Part shown: positions 30,396 through 39,438 of the stretch, in pieces
Numbering within the stretch: the stretch's first letter is position 1
Layout of the letters: each line of letters opens with the position of its first letter
DNA from: JAAYHG01 sp012735455
Lineage (GTDB): Bacteria > Bacillota > DTU030 > DUMP01
DNA: 64,000 nt
Direction of reading: 5' to 3'
Assembly (NCBI GenBank): GCA_050951365.1
Contig: JBMNIX010000012.1
Location: 62,001-126,000, forward strand
Notes under the pieces: generated by a model
Seen by the model: only the letters and a program-made list of their open reading frames with translations
What the model was told of the DNA's origin: nothing
Databases searched by the model: none
Made by a program: the position numbers and the translations under genes

Positions 30396-33197
30396 TTGTT
30401 CAAGAGAAAGTGGTTGTCTTTCCTGTTGCTGTTCATGATTTTTCTGGTGGGAACCATTCCGGCAGAGGCGAGCACAGGTGAGGTCATTTATTATCAAAGC
30501 GAGAGCACGCCAGTGGCTCCGGGGATCAGCTATGAAAAGATCTGGCAGTTTACACCGGCAGGTTGGCTTAAGGTGCACATACTGCGAGCTGATCTTAGCG
30601 CGCGGGATGTCCATGCTGACTTGCTTCTCAGCAGCGGCGGCCTAGCCAAAGGAGAAACACTCAGCAGTATGGCCCGCAATGCCGGTGCTGTGGCGGGCAT
30701 AAATGCCGATTTTTTCTTCGGACGTGGTTTTGGTACTCCCCTGGGACCGGTGGTGAGAGAGGGGGAGCTACTCACTAGCCCTTCCGCCCGTTCGGATCTT
30801 ATGGGTTTTGGGTTACGGCAGGACGGCAGCGCAGTTTTAGGCCGTTTTAGTTTTGCCGGACAGGTGGTGGCAGCTGATGGTTCGCGCTCCCCCCTGGCGG
30901 CTTGGAACAAACCAGGGGAGAGCTACCGGGAGATTTACGCTTATGACAAGCACTGGGGTGAGTTTACCCCCCAGGTTCCTTTGCCTGATGCCTTAGCAGC
31001 TGTTGTGACAGACGGCATAGTCACGGCTCTTGAACCTGCAGGAAACGGTGTCGCGATACCGGCAGGATCAACTGTCTTGGTAGGCGCTGGGCCTGCTGCT
31101 GCCTTCTTAGCGGAGCACCTTGTGCCAGGTAGTGCGGTGCAGGTGATAGTCAGCACCAATCCAACGTGGCAGGACCTGCTTTGGGCCGTTGGCGGGGGCA
31201 CTGTACTCGTTAAAGATGGCAGGATAGTGCCCTTTACCCACGAGGTGAAAGGTAACAGTCCCCGCAGCGCAGTCGGGCTCAGCCAGGACGGCCAAGAACT
31301 ACTCCTGGTGGCGGTGGACGGACGGCAGGAGGAAAGCCGCGGGCTTACACAGGCTGAGTTTGCTTCTTTGCTCTTGGATCTGGGGGTTTACCAGGCATTG
31401 AATCTGGATGGTGGTGGTTCTACGGCCGTGGTGGCGCGTCGGCCCGGTGAGAGCGAGGCTCAGCTCGTGAACACTCCATCCGAAGGTGTAGAACGTTCCG
31501 TGGGGAATGGCATTGGGCTCTTTAGCTCTGCTCCCCAGGGAGAATTGAGCGGCCTTGTTCTCAGTGCTGCAGATACCAGCGTAGTGCTAAGGGGCAGCCG
31601 CAAGGTTACGGTCAAGGGGTTTGACGAGAACTTTAATGCAGTTCCCGTGAACCTGGAGGATGTAGAGTGGCAGGTTGAGCCCACAGGCTTAGGCACAGTG
31701 AGGGACGGGGTGTTTTCTGCTCGCCGCAGCGGCGAGGGGAAGATTATTGCCCAGGTCGGCCGTGTGAAAGGCGAGCTCAAGATAACGGTTGTGGGTGCAG
31801 CCGAGCGGCTGGAGCTGAATCCGGCCAAGATTAGCTTAGCCCCAGGAGAGAGCCGGGACATTACCGTCTACGCACGTGATGAGCAGGGCTTCAAAGCGCC
31901 ACTGGAGCCGGAGGATGTGAGCTGGCGCGTCTTGGGTCCTGTTGGCGAGATTAAGGCAGGACGACTTTACGCCGGCAGCCAGCCCGGAACCGGGGCGCTG
32001 GAAGCACGTTTTGGTTCAGCTCGGGCACGTGCTTTGGTGAGCATAGGCGTAGGTGAAACACCTCTACTGTACTTTGAGTTGACAGATGGAATCTCTTTTA
32101 TCTCTCATCCCAGCAGTGGCGTCGGCGGCATTGCCTTGGCTACCTTCCCGGAGCCTTTTCATGGACATAATTATTCTCTACGACTGGATTATGACTTCAC
32201 AGTGGGTGCCGGCACTCGTGCGGCATACGTGGTGTTCGATCAAGGGCTGGCCTTGCCGTCGACGGCAGAGAAGCTGCGCCTGTGGGTTTATGGCGATGGT
32301 CAGGGCCATTGGTTGCGTGGCTTAGTGGCCGACCAAAGTGGCAAAGAATTCCCGGTGGATTTTGCCCGCAACGTGGATTGGACGGGCTGGGAATTGGTAG
32401 AAGCTAAGCTACCTCAGGGCGAAGGACCCCTTGTCCTAAAACGCATTTACTTGGTGGAACCTGATGAAACCAAGAAGACTGTGGGAAGCATCTACCTGGA
32501 CGACCTTAGTGTGACCAGTCCCTTACCCTTTGCGACAGAACTGGCACAGCCGGATGAGCCTTGGCCCGATCCTAATTACACCCGGAAGGCGGCTGCAGGT
32601 AGCTCGCGCTTTATAGTGACGGCAGCCCTTCCAGGCGATGCAGGGAGTGTGGAGTGGTCCACGAACCTAAAGAACGCAGTGCGCAAGAATAAGGTGAAGT
32701 TTGTGGTGAGTTTAAGCCCGCTCAGCCCTGAGTCCAGGGCTGCTTGGGAAGAAGTCTTGGCAGTGCCTGTCCGCACAGCAGGGGAGTTTAACAGTTGGGA
32801 CTTGGGCAACACCGTGTTTCTCAGCTTGAATGCCGCTCAGGGTACCCTGGTACAAGGTGACAGCGAGCAATGGCACGCGCTCACTGCTGAACTTACCTCC
32901 CTCAAGAATAGCCAGGAACTGTTTGTCTTCCTGGAGAGTGCGCCCTTCTCAGGAGCAGGTGGTTTCAGCAGCCGCCCGGAGGCCGACCTCTTGCGGCAGC
33001 GACTGAGTGAGACGCGGGCGAGACTCAGAAAGGATCCAGGCGTGTGGGTGCTTACCCCCAGTGCAGCTGCTACACTGGAGTTCGAAAATGGTGTTCGCTA
33101 TCAGACTCTAGCGCGGGCCCAAGACGAGGATAAGCCAGCGCTGCTCCTCTTCACACTGGGCAGCAGCAAGATTACCTACACCGAGATAGAATATTAG
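30396..33197 (+). CDS. secreted phosphodiester glycosidase (NAGPA-domain) protein with Ig-like and carbohydrate-binding-like regions
   Basis: 933 aa. TTG 30396 preceded by GGGAGGAAA gives a clean signal peptide (about 1-26, ending PAEAS). The GTG at 30378 in frame has no SD of its own. Residues about 80-370 form the phosphodiester-glycosidase (NAGPA/DUF2233) domain: GINADFFFGRGFGTPLGPV, RSAVGLSQDG, LNLDGGGSTAVVARR and RSVGNGIGLF. Two Ig-like modules follow (about 385-465 and 470-550), then a beta-sandwich of carbohydrate-binding type (about 560-705). The last about 220 residues resemble a degenerate metallophosphatase fold and are uncertain. Likely acts on wall teichoic or other glycopolymers outside the cell. 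Confidence 0.85.
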   Translation: MFKRKWLSFLLLFMIFLVGTIPAEASTGEVIYYQSESTPVAPGISYEKIWQFTPAGWLKVHILRADLSARDVHADLLLSSGGLAKGETLSSMARNAGAVAGINADFFFGRGFGTPLGPVVREGELLTSPSARSDLMGFGLRQDGSAVLGRFSFAGQVVAADGSRSPLAAWNKPGESYREIYAYDKHWGEFTPQVPLPDALAAVVTDGIVTALEPAGNGVAIPAGSTVLVGAGPAAAFLAEHLVPGSAVQVIVSTNPTWQDLLWAVGGGTVLVKDGRIVPFTHEVKGNSPRSAVGLSQDGQELLLVAVDGRQEESRGLTQAEFASLLLDLGVYQALNLDGGGSTAVVARRPGESEAQLVNTPSEGVERSVGNGIGLFSSAPQGELSGLVLSAADTSVVLRGSRKVTVKGFDENFNAVPVNLEDVEWQVEPTGLGTVRDGVFSARRSGEGKIIAQVGRVKGELKITVVGAAERLELNPAKISLAPGESRDITVYARDEQGFKAPLEPEDVSWRVLGPVGEIKAGRLYAGSQPGTGALEARFGSARARALVSIGVGETPLLYFELTDGISFISHPSSGVGGIALATFPEPFHGHNYSLRLDYDFTVGAGTRAAYVVFDQGLALPSTAEKLRLWVYGDGQGHWLRGLVADQSGKEFPVDFARNVDWTGWELVEAKLPQGEGPLVLKRIYLVEPDETKKTVGSIYLDDLSVTSPLPFATELAQPDEPWPDPNYTRKAAAGSSRFIVTAALPGDAGSVEWSTNLKNAVRKNKVKFVVSLSPLSPESRAAWEEVLAVPVRTAGEFNSWDLGNTVFLSLNAAQGTLVQGDSEQWHALTAELTSLKNSQELFVFLESAPFSGAGGFSSRPEADLLRQRLSETRARLRKDPGVWVLTPSAAATLEFENGVRYQTLARAQDEDKPALLLFTLGSSKITYTEIEY

Positions 33198-33290
33198 CTA
33201 TCCGGGCCGTGTCAGGATTAACCCTGCCGAATTTGGGCAATACTATTCTTAGCCCAATTGTGAGTTGGTCCAAAGCCAGGAGGGAGTCCT

Positions 33291-33395
33291 GTGACGCGGA
33301 AACTGACTGCGCGCCAGATGGCAGCCCGTCTCCGACTCTACAGCCTCTGTTGTCGCGTGGCGCGACATTTAGAACAAAAAGAACTACGAAAATAA
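33291..33395 (+). CDS. hypothetical basic 34-aa peptide
   Basis: GTG start with a perfect AGGAGGGAG (33278-33286) 4-6 bases upstream. The stop is immediately followed by a terminator hairpin with a T-run. The 34 residues are strongly basic (11 Lys/Arg) with a double Cys (YSLCCRVARH) and fit an amphipathic helix. The SD-ORF-terminator arrangement makes it a credible small gene. No family recognised. Confidence 0.5.
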   Translation: MTRKLTARQMAARLRLYSLCCRVARHLEQKELRK

Positions 33396-33421
33396 GCCCT
33401 CTTTCGAGGGCCATTTTTTTA
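33396..33421 (+). terminator. terminator of the 34-aa ORF
   Basis: GCCCTC, loop TTTC, GAGGGC, then CA and seven T. Confidence 0.85.
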
Positions 33422-33481
33422 CACTCAGAAGGAGGAATACCTGGCTGATCCTCCGAATGACTCAATGGGGGTGAGTGAAGG

Positions 33482-33721
33482 TTGAGTGGGACCGTGGGGG
33501 AGAGAGAGTTGACCTGGACCCTAAAAGGCATACTAAAGACAGGCGATACTGTTAGCTTTTTGGCGGCAGAAAACCTTCACGTGATCGGTACCACAGGGGA
33601 GATTGTTAAACTGATGAGCGACCAGGGGGTACTACGGCTTCTGTCTTTTGTTCAGTTGGCTCAGTTTGCTGCGGAAGGACGTCTTTTCTTGAATGGGATA
33701 AAGTATACACCCCGGGGGTAG
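33482..33721 (+). CDS. hypothetical 79-aa protein
   Basis: TTG start after GGGGGTGAG. The protein looks like a small beta-rich domain (TWTLKGILKTGDTVSFLAAENLHVIGTTGEIVKLM) with a helical end. No membrane segment, no cysteines and no family I recognise. Codon use is like its neighbours. A typical promoter lies only for the next gene, so this ORF depends on an upstream one past a terminator. Confidence 0.5.
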   Translation: MSGTVGERELTWTLKGILKTGDTVSFLAAENLHVIGTTGEIVKLMSDQGVLRLLSFVQLAQFAAEGRLFLNGIKYTPRG

Positions 33722-33783
33722 GGTAAAAGGGCAGCAAAGGGTCTTGGTAGCCGCTAGGCGCCCTCTAGCGCCCATGACAGTCA

Positions 33784-33813
33784 TTGACTTTATCTGCTTT
33801 TTTGGTGTATGGT
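33784..33813 (+). promoter_or_regulatory. promoter of the zinc metallopeptidase gene
   Basis: TTGACT (33784-33789), 18-base spacer, TATGGT (33808-33813). Confidence 0.55.
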
Positions 33814-33849
33814 GAAGATAGAAACAGGAACGCGAGAGGAGGTAGTATA

Positions 33850-34557
33850 GTGCCCCTTTTTTACCCCATGTACCAGCCATACGTAATAATTGTGCTTCCA
33901 GCTATTCTGCTGTCGTTATACGCCCAGTTCAAGGTGCAGAGTACCTTTCAGCGTTACCTGCAGGTGCCAGCCGCCAGCGGCATGACCGGTGCGGAGGTTG
34001 CCCGGACCTTGCTTCGGCGCCAGGGTTTGGACAATGTTCGAGTGGAGGCGATCCCTGGAAATCTTACCGACCATTACGATCCGCGCGATAGAACCCTTCG
34101 ACTTTCGCAACAGGTGTTTTACGGAAATTCATTGGCTGCTTTGGGTGTGGCGGCCCACGAGACAGGTCACGCCCTGCAGCATGCCACGGATTACGTGCCG
34201 CTGGGCGTTCGTTCTGCTTTGGTACCGGCAGCCAACATTGGTTCCCAGATGGGTCTACCTTTGGCGGTATTCGGCTTTTTTCTGAATAGCGGTTTCATGT
34301 TGCAGTTGGGTATCGTGCTCTATAGTGCAGCCGTCCTTTTTCAGCTTGTCACCCTACCGGTTGAGTTCAACGCTAGTTCGCGGGCACTGGCTCTGTTGGA
34401 GGGCCATGGAATGTTGGCGCGGCAGGAGGTTGGCGGAGCACGGGCAGTGCTAAGTGCTGCGGCTCTAACCTATATTGCAGCTACGCTAGCGGCCATTCTT
34501 CAATTGGTGCGTCTGCTCCTAATGGCCGGGCTGTTGGGTGGCCGTCGTAACGATTAG
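33850..34557 (+). CDS. yugP: YugP-type membrane zinc metallopeptidase
   Basis: 235 aa from GTG 33850 with GAGGAGGTAG upstream. Zn_peptidase_2 family: an N-terminal helix, a soluble segment with PGNLTDHYDPRDRTLRLSQQVF, the zinc motif VAAHETGHALQH (HExxH variant HETGH), then three or four helices with VEFNASSRAL (third ligand region). Membrane protease of unknown substrate, common in spore formers. A terminator follows at 34600. Confidence 0.9.
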   Translation: MPLFYPMYQPYVIIVLPAILLSLYAQFKVQSTFQRYLQVPAASGMTGAEVARTLLRRQGLDNVRVEAIPGNLTDHYDPRDRTLRLSQQVFYGNSLAALGVAAHETGHALQHATDYVPLGVRSALVPAANIGSQMGLPLAVFGFFLNSGFMLQLGIVLYSAAVLFQLVTLPVEFNASSRALALLEGHGMLARQEVGGARAVLSAAALTYIAATLAAILQLVRLLLMAGLLGGRRND

Positions 34558-34599
34558 GTCCAGGTAGTCCATAACCTTCTAAAGCTTTATTGCAGGCAG

Positions 34600-34640
34600 G
34601 CCGTTCACCCGTGTTCTACTCGGGTCCTAGACGGCTTTTT
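34600..34640 (+). terminator. terminator after yugP
   Basis: GCCGT...CACCCG paired with CGGGT...ACGGC, a two-part stem, followed by TTTTT (34636-34640). Confidence 0.75.
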
Positions 34641-34661
34641 GGGATAGAATGGGCTGCGAAA

Positions 34662-34700
34662 CAAGGGAAGGGCCACCTCTATGAGGGGGCCCTTCCCTTG
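34662..34700. other. long hairpin in the yugP / zinc-ribbon intergenic space
   Basis: CAAGGGAAGGGCC and GGCCCTTCCCTTG, perfect 13-bp stem with a 13-base loop. No T-run on either side. It lies just beyond the 3' end of the minus-strand zinc-ribbon gene and may end that transcript. Confidence 0.55.
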
Positions 34701-34722
34701 TGGCTGCTGTGTGCGTGGAAAA

Positions 34723-34881
34723 TTAACTACGAATCATTTGTTGGCCGCAACATGTGCCAGGTGAGCTCGAGCTGGCTCCGCAGTTGGAACAGGTGAAAGT
34801 GCTCTGCACGTTCATGGGCTGGCCGTGGCAGTAGTCCGGTAAACGCGATTTGCGGCCGCAGGTGTTACAGACGTAGGTCAT
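34723..34881 (-). CDS. small zinc-ribbon protein, 52 aa
   Basis: ATG 34881 with GGAGGTGAT directly upstream on the minus strand. An upstream in-frame start at 34917 lacks an SD. Two CxxC units (CNTC at 5-8 and CSNC at 32-35) plus Cys18, Cys44 and Cys45 form two half-sites, such as YCHGQPM and TCCGQQM. This is a double rubredoxin-like or zinc-ribbon fold. Small single-gene unit; it could bind zinc or iron. Function unknown. Confidence 0.75.
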   Translation of the reverse strand: MTYVCNTCGRKSRLPDYCHGQPMNVQSTFTCSNCGASSSSPGTCCGQQMIRS

Positions 34882-35050
34882 TCTATCACCTCCGCAGGCT
34901 TGCTTTACCTCTAGCATGCCCTAAAAGAAGTCAATTAAGCCATGCAGAGTAAAAACAAAACAATATTTGGCAGGGTTTGTATCTAGTGGTGGCGAACTGA
35001 GGAGAGAAGAAAAGGGTGAGCCTAAATTCGATGCGAAAGAAGGTGAAAGC

Positions 35051-35782
35051 GTGCTAAAGGCTGTAACCTTTGATTTTTGGAATACTCTGGTGCGTGAGCG
35101 TGAAGCAGAGAGTGTGGAGCAAGTGGTAATACGAAGGTTCCAGGACCTTTTTCGTACCTGGGCACAGGAACGCACTAGAGCAGAGATTGCCGCAGTAACC
35201 AAGGCTTGTCGCGACCTGGTGATGGCGGGGCAGGTGAATGAAGGCAAGGAAATGCCGCCGGAGGCGCAGCTTAAATGGATTTTCCAGCGTCTCCGTATCG
35301 ATACGAATCCTGAGCTTGAAGCTGCGGCTCACGAAGCCTACACCACAGCTTCCTTGGAAGTGCTACCGCTGCCCGTTACCGGCGTGGCTCAAGTTTTGCC
35401 CAAGCTGAAGGAACACCTGACCCTGGCGGTTATTTGTAACACCGGGCGTACACCGGGAAGCATCGCCAGAGTCATCTTAGAGCGCCTCGGCCTACTCCAC
35501 TACTTCTCTTACCTGGCGTTTTCCAACGAGCTAGGCGTGGCGAAGCCACATCCGGCCATTTTCCAGAAAACCATTGCTGAGTTGGGCGTCAGGCCCAACG
35601 AAGCAGCGCATATTGGTGATGATCCACGCACTGACGTTAAGGGTTCCAAGGCGGTAGGAATGTACTCTATTTGGTTCAACCCAAGAGGCAGTGCCTCTGC
35701 TGAGGTTGCCTGTGACTTGATGCTGACACGTTATGAAGATTTGGTGCCTTGGGTCTTGGGCCAATCCCGGAGAACAGAGTAG
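35051..35782 (+). CDS. HAD superfamily hydrolase
   Basis: 243 aa, GTG start after AAGGTGAAAG. Motif I VTFDFWNTLV (nucleophile Asp), motif II VICNTGRTPGS, motif III Lys in LGVAKPHPAIF, motif IV HIGDDPRTDVKGSKAVGM. The helical cap is type C1. Small phosphatase of unknown substrate, similar to YjjG/YsbA types. It converges on the TRAP operon across a bidirectional terminator. Confidence 0.88.
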   Translation: MLKAVTFDFWNTLVREREAESVEQVVIRRFQDLFRTWAQERTRAEIAAVTKACRDLVMAGQVNEGKEMPPEAQLKWIFQRLRIDTNPELEAAAHEAYTTASLEVLPLPVTGVAQVLPKLKEHLTLAVICNTGRTPGSIARVILERLGLLHYFSYLAFSNELGVAKPHPAIFQKTIAELGVRPNEAAHIGDDPRTDVKGSKAVGMYSIWFNPRGSASAEVACDLMLTRYEDLVPWVLGQSRRTE

Positions 35783-35879
35783 TAGCTCCAAACAGTGTTG
35801 CTGCTTCTTAGTGGTCGGTGGTTAGGTTTCATTGTTGTTAACGACAGGTTGATAGGCGTGTGATACGGTATTCTGGCAC

Positions 35880-35914
35880 AAAAAAGCCGCCCGAAACACC
35901 GGGCGGCTTTTTTG
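35880..35914. terminator. bidirectional terminator between HAD and TRAP genes
   Basis: AAAAAAGCCGCCCG, loop AAACAC, CGGGCGGCTTTTTT: A-run and T-run on both sides of a perfect stem. Confidence 0.93.
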
Positions 35915-35971
35915 CTAACCAGCAGCTGTAGCTCTTGCAGTCTCAAAACTCTACAAAGAGCAGGGATTACC

Positions 35972-37933
35972 TTATGCCGCTGTCTGAGGACGTTGGCTCG
36001 TGGCCCTTTGCCAGATATAAACAGTGACCAAAGTGCCAAGGCCGATTAGGTCTGTTAATGTTCCGGGGATAATCAAAGTCAGGGCGCCGGCGAAGAGAAG
36101 CGCGCGCTGCACCAGATTGAGCTGGCCCAAGAAGAAGTTTTGCACGGCGGCGGCCAAAGCCACTGTCCCGATGATGCTGGTCATAATGGCCTGAATGATC
36201 TCAAGGGGAGAACCGCCGACAAGCAACAGAACGGGCGAATAGACAAAGATATAAGGAATGAGGAACCCGGCCAATGCGAGCTTGAAAGCGGTCCAACCGA
36301 CCTGTGAAGGGTTGGCACCGGCAATACCTGCACCCGTGTAAGCGGCCAATGCCACCGGCGGTGTCAGGTTCGAAAGAGCGGCAAAGTAGAAGACAAACAT
36401 ATGGGCCGGCAATGGATCAACACCCAGCTTGACTAAGGCTGGTGCTCCGATGGTAGCAGCCACAATGTAGCATGCGGTGGTCGGCAGCCCCATGCCCAGA
36501 ATAATACTTACGACCATGGTCAGGAAAAAGGTTAAGAAAACGCTGCCTCCAGCCAGGGAGATAATGTTATCACCAATAACCAGGCCCAGGCCGGTCAAAC
36601 TGGTTATACCAACAATGTTGCCAACCACAGCGCAGGCGATTCCGACGCCTATCGAGCTGCGGGCGCCGCCTTCTAGGGCTTTCATGAGACCACTTAAGGT
36701 GAGCCTGGTTTCTTTTCTCAACCAGCTGGTGGCTATAGTGGAAAGGATACCGTAGAAGGCTGCATAGAGAGGGGTTTTTCCAGACATGAGTAGATAAACG
36801 ATGAGAATGAGGGGTATGATCAGGTGACCACGAGTACGGAAGACCTGCTTCATGTCTGGCAGTTGGTCTTTGGATAAGCCAACCAAGCCAGTCTTTATGG
36901 CTTCTAGGTGTACCATTACGAAGACTGCTATATAGTAGAGTACGGCTGGTATGAGCGCCGAGACCATGATCTTACTGTACTGGATACCGAGAAACTCTGC
37001 CATCACAAAGGCGGCGGCACCCATGATAGGTGGCATTATCTGACCGCCAGTGGAAGCCACGGCTTCGACTGCTCCGGCGAAAGTGGGGCGATAACCGACA
37101 CTCTTCATCAAAGGAATGGTGAAAGCACCGGTAGTGGCTACATTAGCTACGGCACTGCCGTTTATGGTACCTAAGAGTGCGCTAGCGACAATGGCCACCT
37201 TACCCGGACCGCCCGGTGAGCGACCGGCTACAGCCATGGAGAACTTGTTGATAAACTCGGCCATACCTGTTTCTCCCAGAAAGGCACCGAACAGGATGAA
37301 TAGGAAGATATAGGTGGCAGATACACCCAGGGCAATACCGAAAATACCTTCAGAAGAGAGGTAGAGGTGATAAACAATCCGTTTGAAGGTAAACCCGGTG
37401 TGTCCGAGGATACCCGGGATGTGGTATCCATAGAGCCCATAGAGCCAAAAAACGATTGCCAGGAGCGGTAGTTCTTTACCTACGGTGCGGCGAGCCGCTT
37501 CCAGGACTGAGACGATGGCTAAAACCCCAAAAAAGTGATCGGAGAAGACTGCGGTACCACGGATACTGAACGCATCAAAAAACAGTACCAGGTAGACACT
37601 GGATGAAACACCGATAACAAGCCAGACAAAATCCCAAAACGTTGGGCGGTCCTTAGGGGACTTACTGGTGGCAGGATAAAGAAGAAAGGCCAGGGCCAAC
37701 AGAAATGCCAGGTGGATGCTACGCTGTTTCATGGCCACCAAGGTACCAAAACCAGCCGTATAGAGGTGGAACAGGGACATGGAAACGGCAATGACCGCTA
37801 CGACCTTGGCCCAAAAACCGGTATATTTGCGGAAACGGGACTCGGTATCAAACTTCTCCATCATGGCTTCCGCTACTTCTGAAGCGGGAGCCGCATCTAT
37901 CCCAGCAGGATCAACCTTTCTGAGATCTTCCAT
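35972..37933 (-). CDS. TRAP transporter permease, fused 4TM/12TM subunit (TAXI-type)
   Basis: 653 aa from ATG 37933 (GGAGGT 8 bases upstream). An N-terminal four-helix DctQ-like part is fused to a twelve-helix DctM-like part, the arrangement of TAXI-TRAP systems. Motifs include VASTGGQIMPPIMGAAAFVMAEF, LGMGLPTTACYIVAATIGAPALVKLGV and ALSNLTPPVALAAYTGAGIAG. It uses a Na+ or H+ gradient with the lipoprotein encoded just upstream. Substrate not visible; 2-oxo or hydroxy acids are inferred from neighbouring dehydrogenases. Confidence 0.94.
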   Translation of the reverse strand: MEDLRKVDPAGIDAAPASEVAEAMMEKFDTESRFRKYTGFWAKVVAVIAVSMSLFHLYTAGFGTLVAMKQRSIHLAFLLALAFLLYPATSKSPKDRPTFWDFVWLVIGVSSSVYLVLFFDAFSIRGTAVFSDHFFGVLAIVSVLEAARRTVGKELPLLAIVFWLYGLYGYHIPGILGHTGFTFKRIVYHLYLSSEGIFGIALGVSATYIFLFILFGAFLGETGMAEFINKFSMAVAGRSPGGPGKVAIVASALLGTINGSAVANVATTGAFTIPLMKSVGYRPTFAGAVEAVASTGGQIMPPIMGAAAFVMAEFLGIQYSKIMVSALIPAVLYYIAVFVMVHLEAIKTGLVGLSKDQLPDMKQVFRTRGHLIIPLILIVYLLMSGKTPLYAAFYGILSTIATSWLRKETRLTLSGLMKALEGGARSSIGVGIACAVVGNIVGITSLTGLGLVIGDNIISLAGGSVFLTFFLTMVVSIILGMGLPTTACYIVAATIGAPALVKLGVDPLPAHMFVFYFAALSNLTPPVALAAYTGAGIAGANPSQVGWTAFKLALAGFLIPYIFVYSPVLLLVGGSPLEIIQAIMTSIIGTVALAAAVQNFFLGQLNLVQRALLFAGALTLIIPGTLTDLIGLGTLVTVYIWQRATSQRPQTAA

Positions 37934-38048
37934 AACATTTACCTCCCCAGTATTGGTGCCTAAACCCACAGGAAGAGGGGCAGAAACCCCTCTTCCTACC
38001 GGTTGTTGTGTCTAAGAGTGTAGTCTTGAAGAGTGGCAAAAAGGCAGG

Positions 38049-39095
38049 TTAGGACTTAGGCACTTTACTCATATCCACGCCCTGTTCCTCAAAGTACTTC
38101 ACGGAACCGGGATGGAGCGGGATAATCATCCCTGCCATAGACTGTTCAAGAGTGGTATCCTTGGTGGCTTGGTGACCGGCTACCATATCGTCATGATAAT
38201 CGTAGACAGCCTTGACAAGGTTGTAGACCAATTCTTCATCCAGGTCGGCCGGGCAGAGGAGGATGTTGGAGACGGCAACGGTCTGGATGTCCTCGTCTTG
38301 GTTAGGATAGGTTCCGGCCGGGACGGTGTAGGGGAAGTACCAGGGGTAATCGGTTACGATCTTTTGGATCATCTCATCTTCCAGTGAGATTAGCGTACCA
38401 GCACCAGAGGCCAGGATGTCCATCACAGCCGCGGTGGGGAGACCACCGGCGATCATGGTGGCATCAGTATGGCCGTCCTTCATTAGGTCGGCAGCCTCGT
38501 TGTAACCGACAAAGTCAGCGTTCACGTTTACTTCGCCCTGGTCAGGCATGTAGTTCAGACCGTAAGCGGCCAGAATTTCACGGCTGTTAATCTCAGTGGC
38601 GCTGGCGACCTGGCCAGGCACGAACCTCTTGCCCTTGAGATCAGCAGTGGATTTGATTCCAGCATTCGTGCGTACTATCATGTGCATGATGTTGGGGTAA
38701 AGGGCTAACATGCCACGAAGGCTGGGTACGGCCTTGCCTTCGTACGTACCGGTGCCTGTGTAGGCGTAGTAGGAGATACCGTTCTGACCGAGAGCAACCT
38801 GGGCTTCGCCATTCATCATAAGCTCAATGTTCTGTGGTGTTCCGGCCGTGGCCTGAGCAGCGGCTCGCACGCCCGGAACGTTCTTGCTCCAGATTTGAGC
38901 CAGAGTATTACCAATGGGGTAGTAAGCGCCGCCAGTGGTAGCGGTGGCGATGTTGATTCTGTATTCTTTCGGTTTCTCTTGTGCGCCGTTGTCACCAGCA
39001 GGCTGCTGCGAACCACCCGAGCAACCAGCCAGGGTTGCCATGGCCATGATCAGGACCAGAGCCCAAATAAGGGTCTTCCTATACACCTTTAACAA
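38049..39095 (-). CDS. TAXI family TRAP transporter solute-binding lipoprotein
   Basis: 348 aa from TTG 39095, where GAGGGGG is spaced 8 bases. An ATG at 39128 in frame is possible but has no SD. A lipoprotein signal ends at the lipobox TLAGC (about residues 20-24). TAXI domain: IATATTGGAYYPIGNTLAQIW, ALGQNGISYYAY, DLKGKRFVPGQVASATEINSREIL. It binds substrate outside the membrane and passes it to the 4TM/12TM permease 115 bases downstream. Confidence 0.94.
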   Translation of the reverse strand: MLKVYRKTLIWALVLIMAMATLAGCSGGSQQPAGDNGAQEKPKEYRINIATATTGGAYYPIGNTLAQIWSKNVPGVRAAAQATAGTPQNIELMMNGEAQVALGQNGISYYAYTGTGTYEGKAVPSLRGMLALYPNIMHMIVRTNAGIKSTADLKGKRFVPGQVASATEINSREILAAYGLNYMPDQGEVNVNADFVGYNEAADLMKDGHTDATMIAGGLPTAAVMDILASGAGTLISLEDEMIQKIVTDYPWYFPYTVPAGTYPNQDEDIQTVAVSNILLCPADLDEELVYNLVKAVYDYHDDMVAGHQATKDTTLEQSMAGMIIPLHPGSVKYFEEQGVDMSKVPKS

Positions 39096-39438
39096 AATTT
39101 TAACCCCCTCATCTTTAATCAATCGCAAGAAAAATACTACTTCTCGATCCCCTGCAAGAACCTAGAAACCACCACCTTTCCGCGCCTCTGCGCCAATTGG
39201 ACCGAGGATGCTCTTTATTTCGGCACAGAAGACGCAATTCCTGCTGATGGCAGAAAAAAACTTTAGGAAAAAGGTTTAGAAGCGTTAAAAAGACGGCAAG
39301 CGCATAAGAAGACGCCGAGAGGAGGAGTCTAGTAGCGATGAATTTTCTCTGAGCGATAGGAATAAGGCGGTGTGATGTCGAATTGTCAATTACATGTTGG
39401 CAAACTTACCAGTCCCTAACAATAGAGGAGGTAATAGT
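39096..39438. other. divergent intergenic region, no gene seen
   Basis: 343 bases between the divergent TAXI and Ldh-family genes. Only the SDs of both genes are clear (GAGGGGG on the minus side, GAGGAGGTAA on the plus side). I see no convincing -35/-10 pair, riboswitch or ORF. A shared operator is possible. Confidence 0.5.

Noticed and set aside
34662..34700. Perfect 13-bp hairpin as an insertion-sequence end or attachment site
   Set aside because: No partner copy, target duplication or transposase nearby; position beside a gene end fits a transcription-end structure better.
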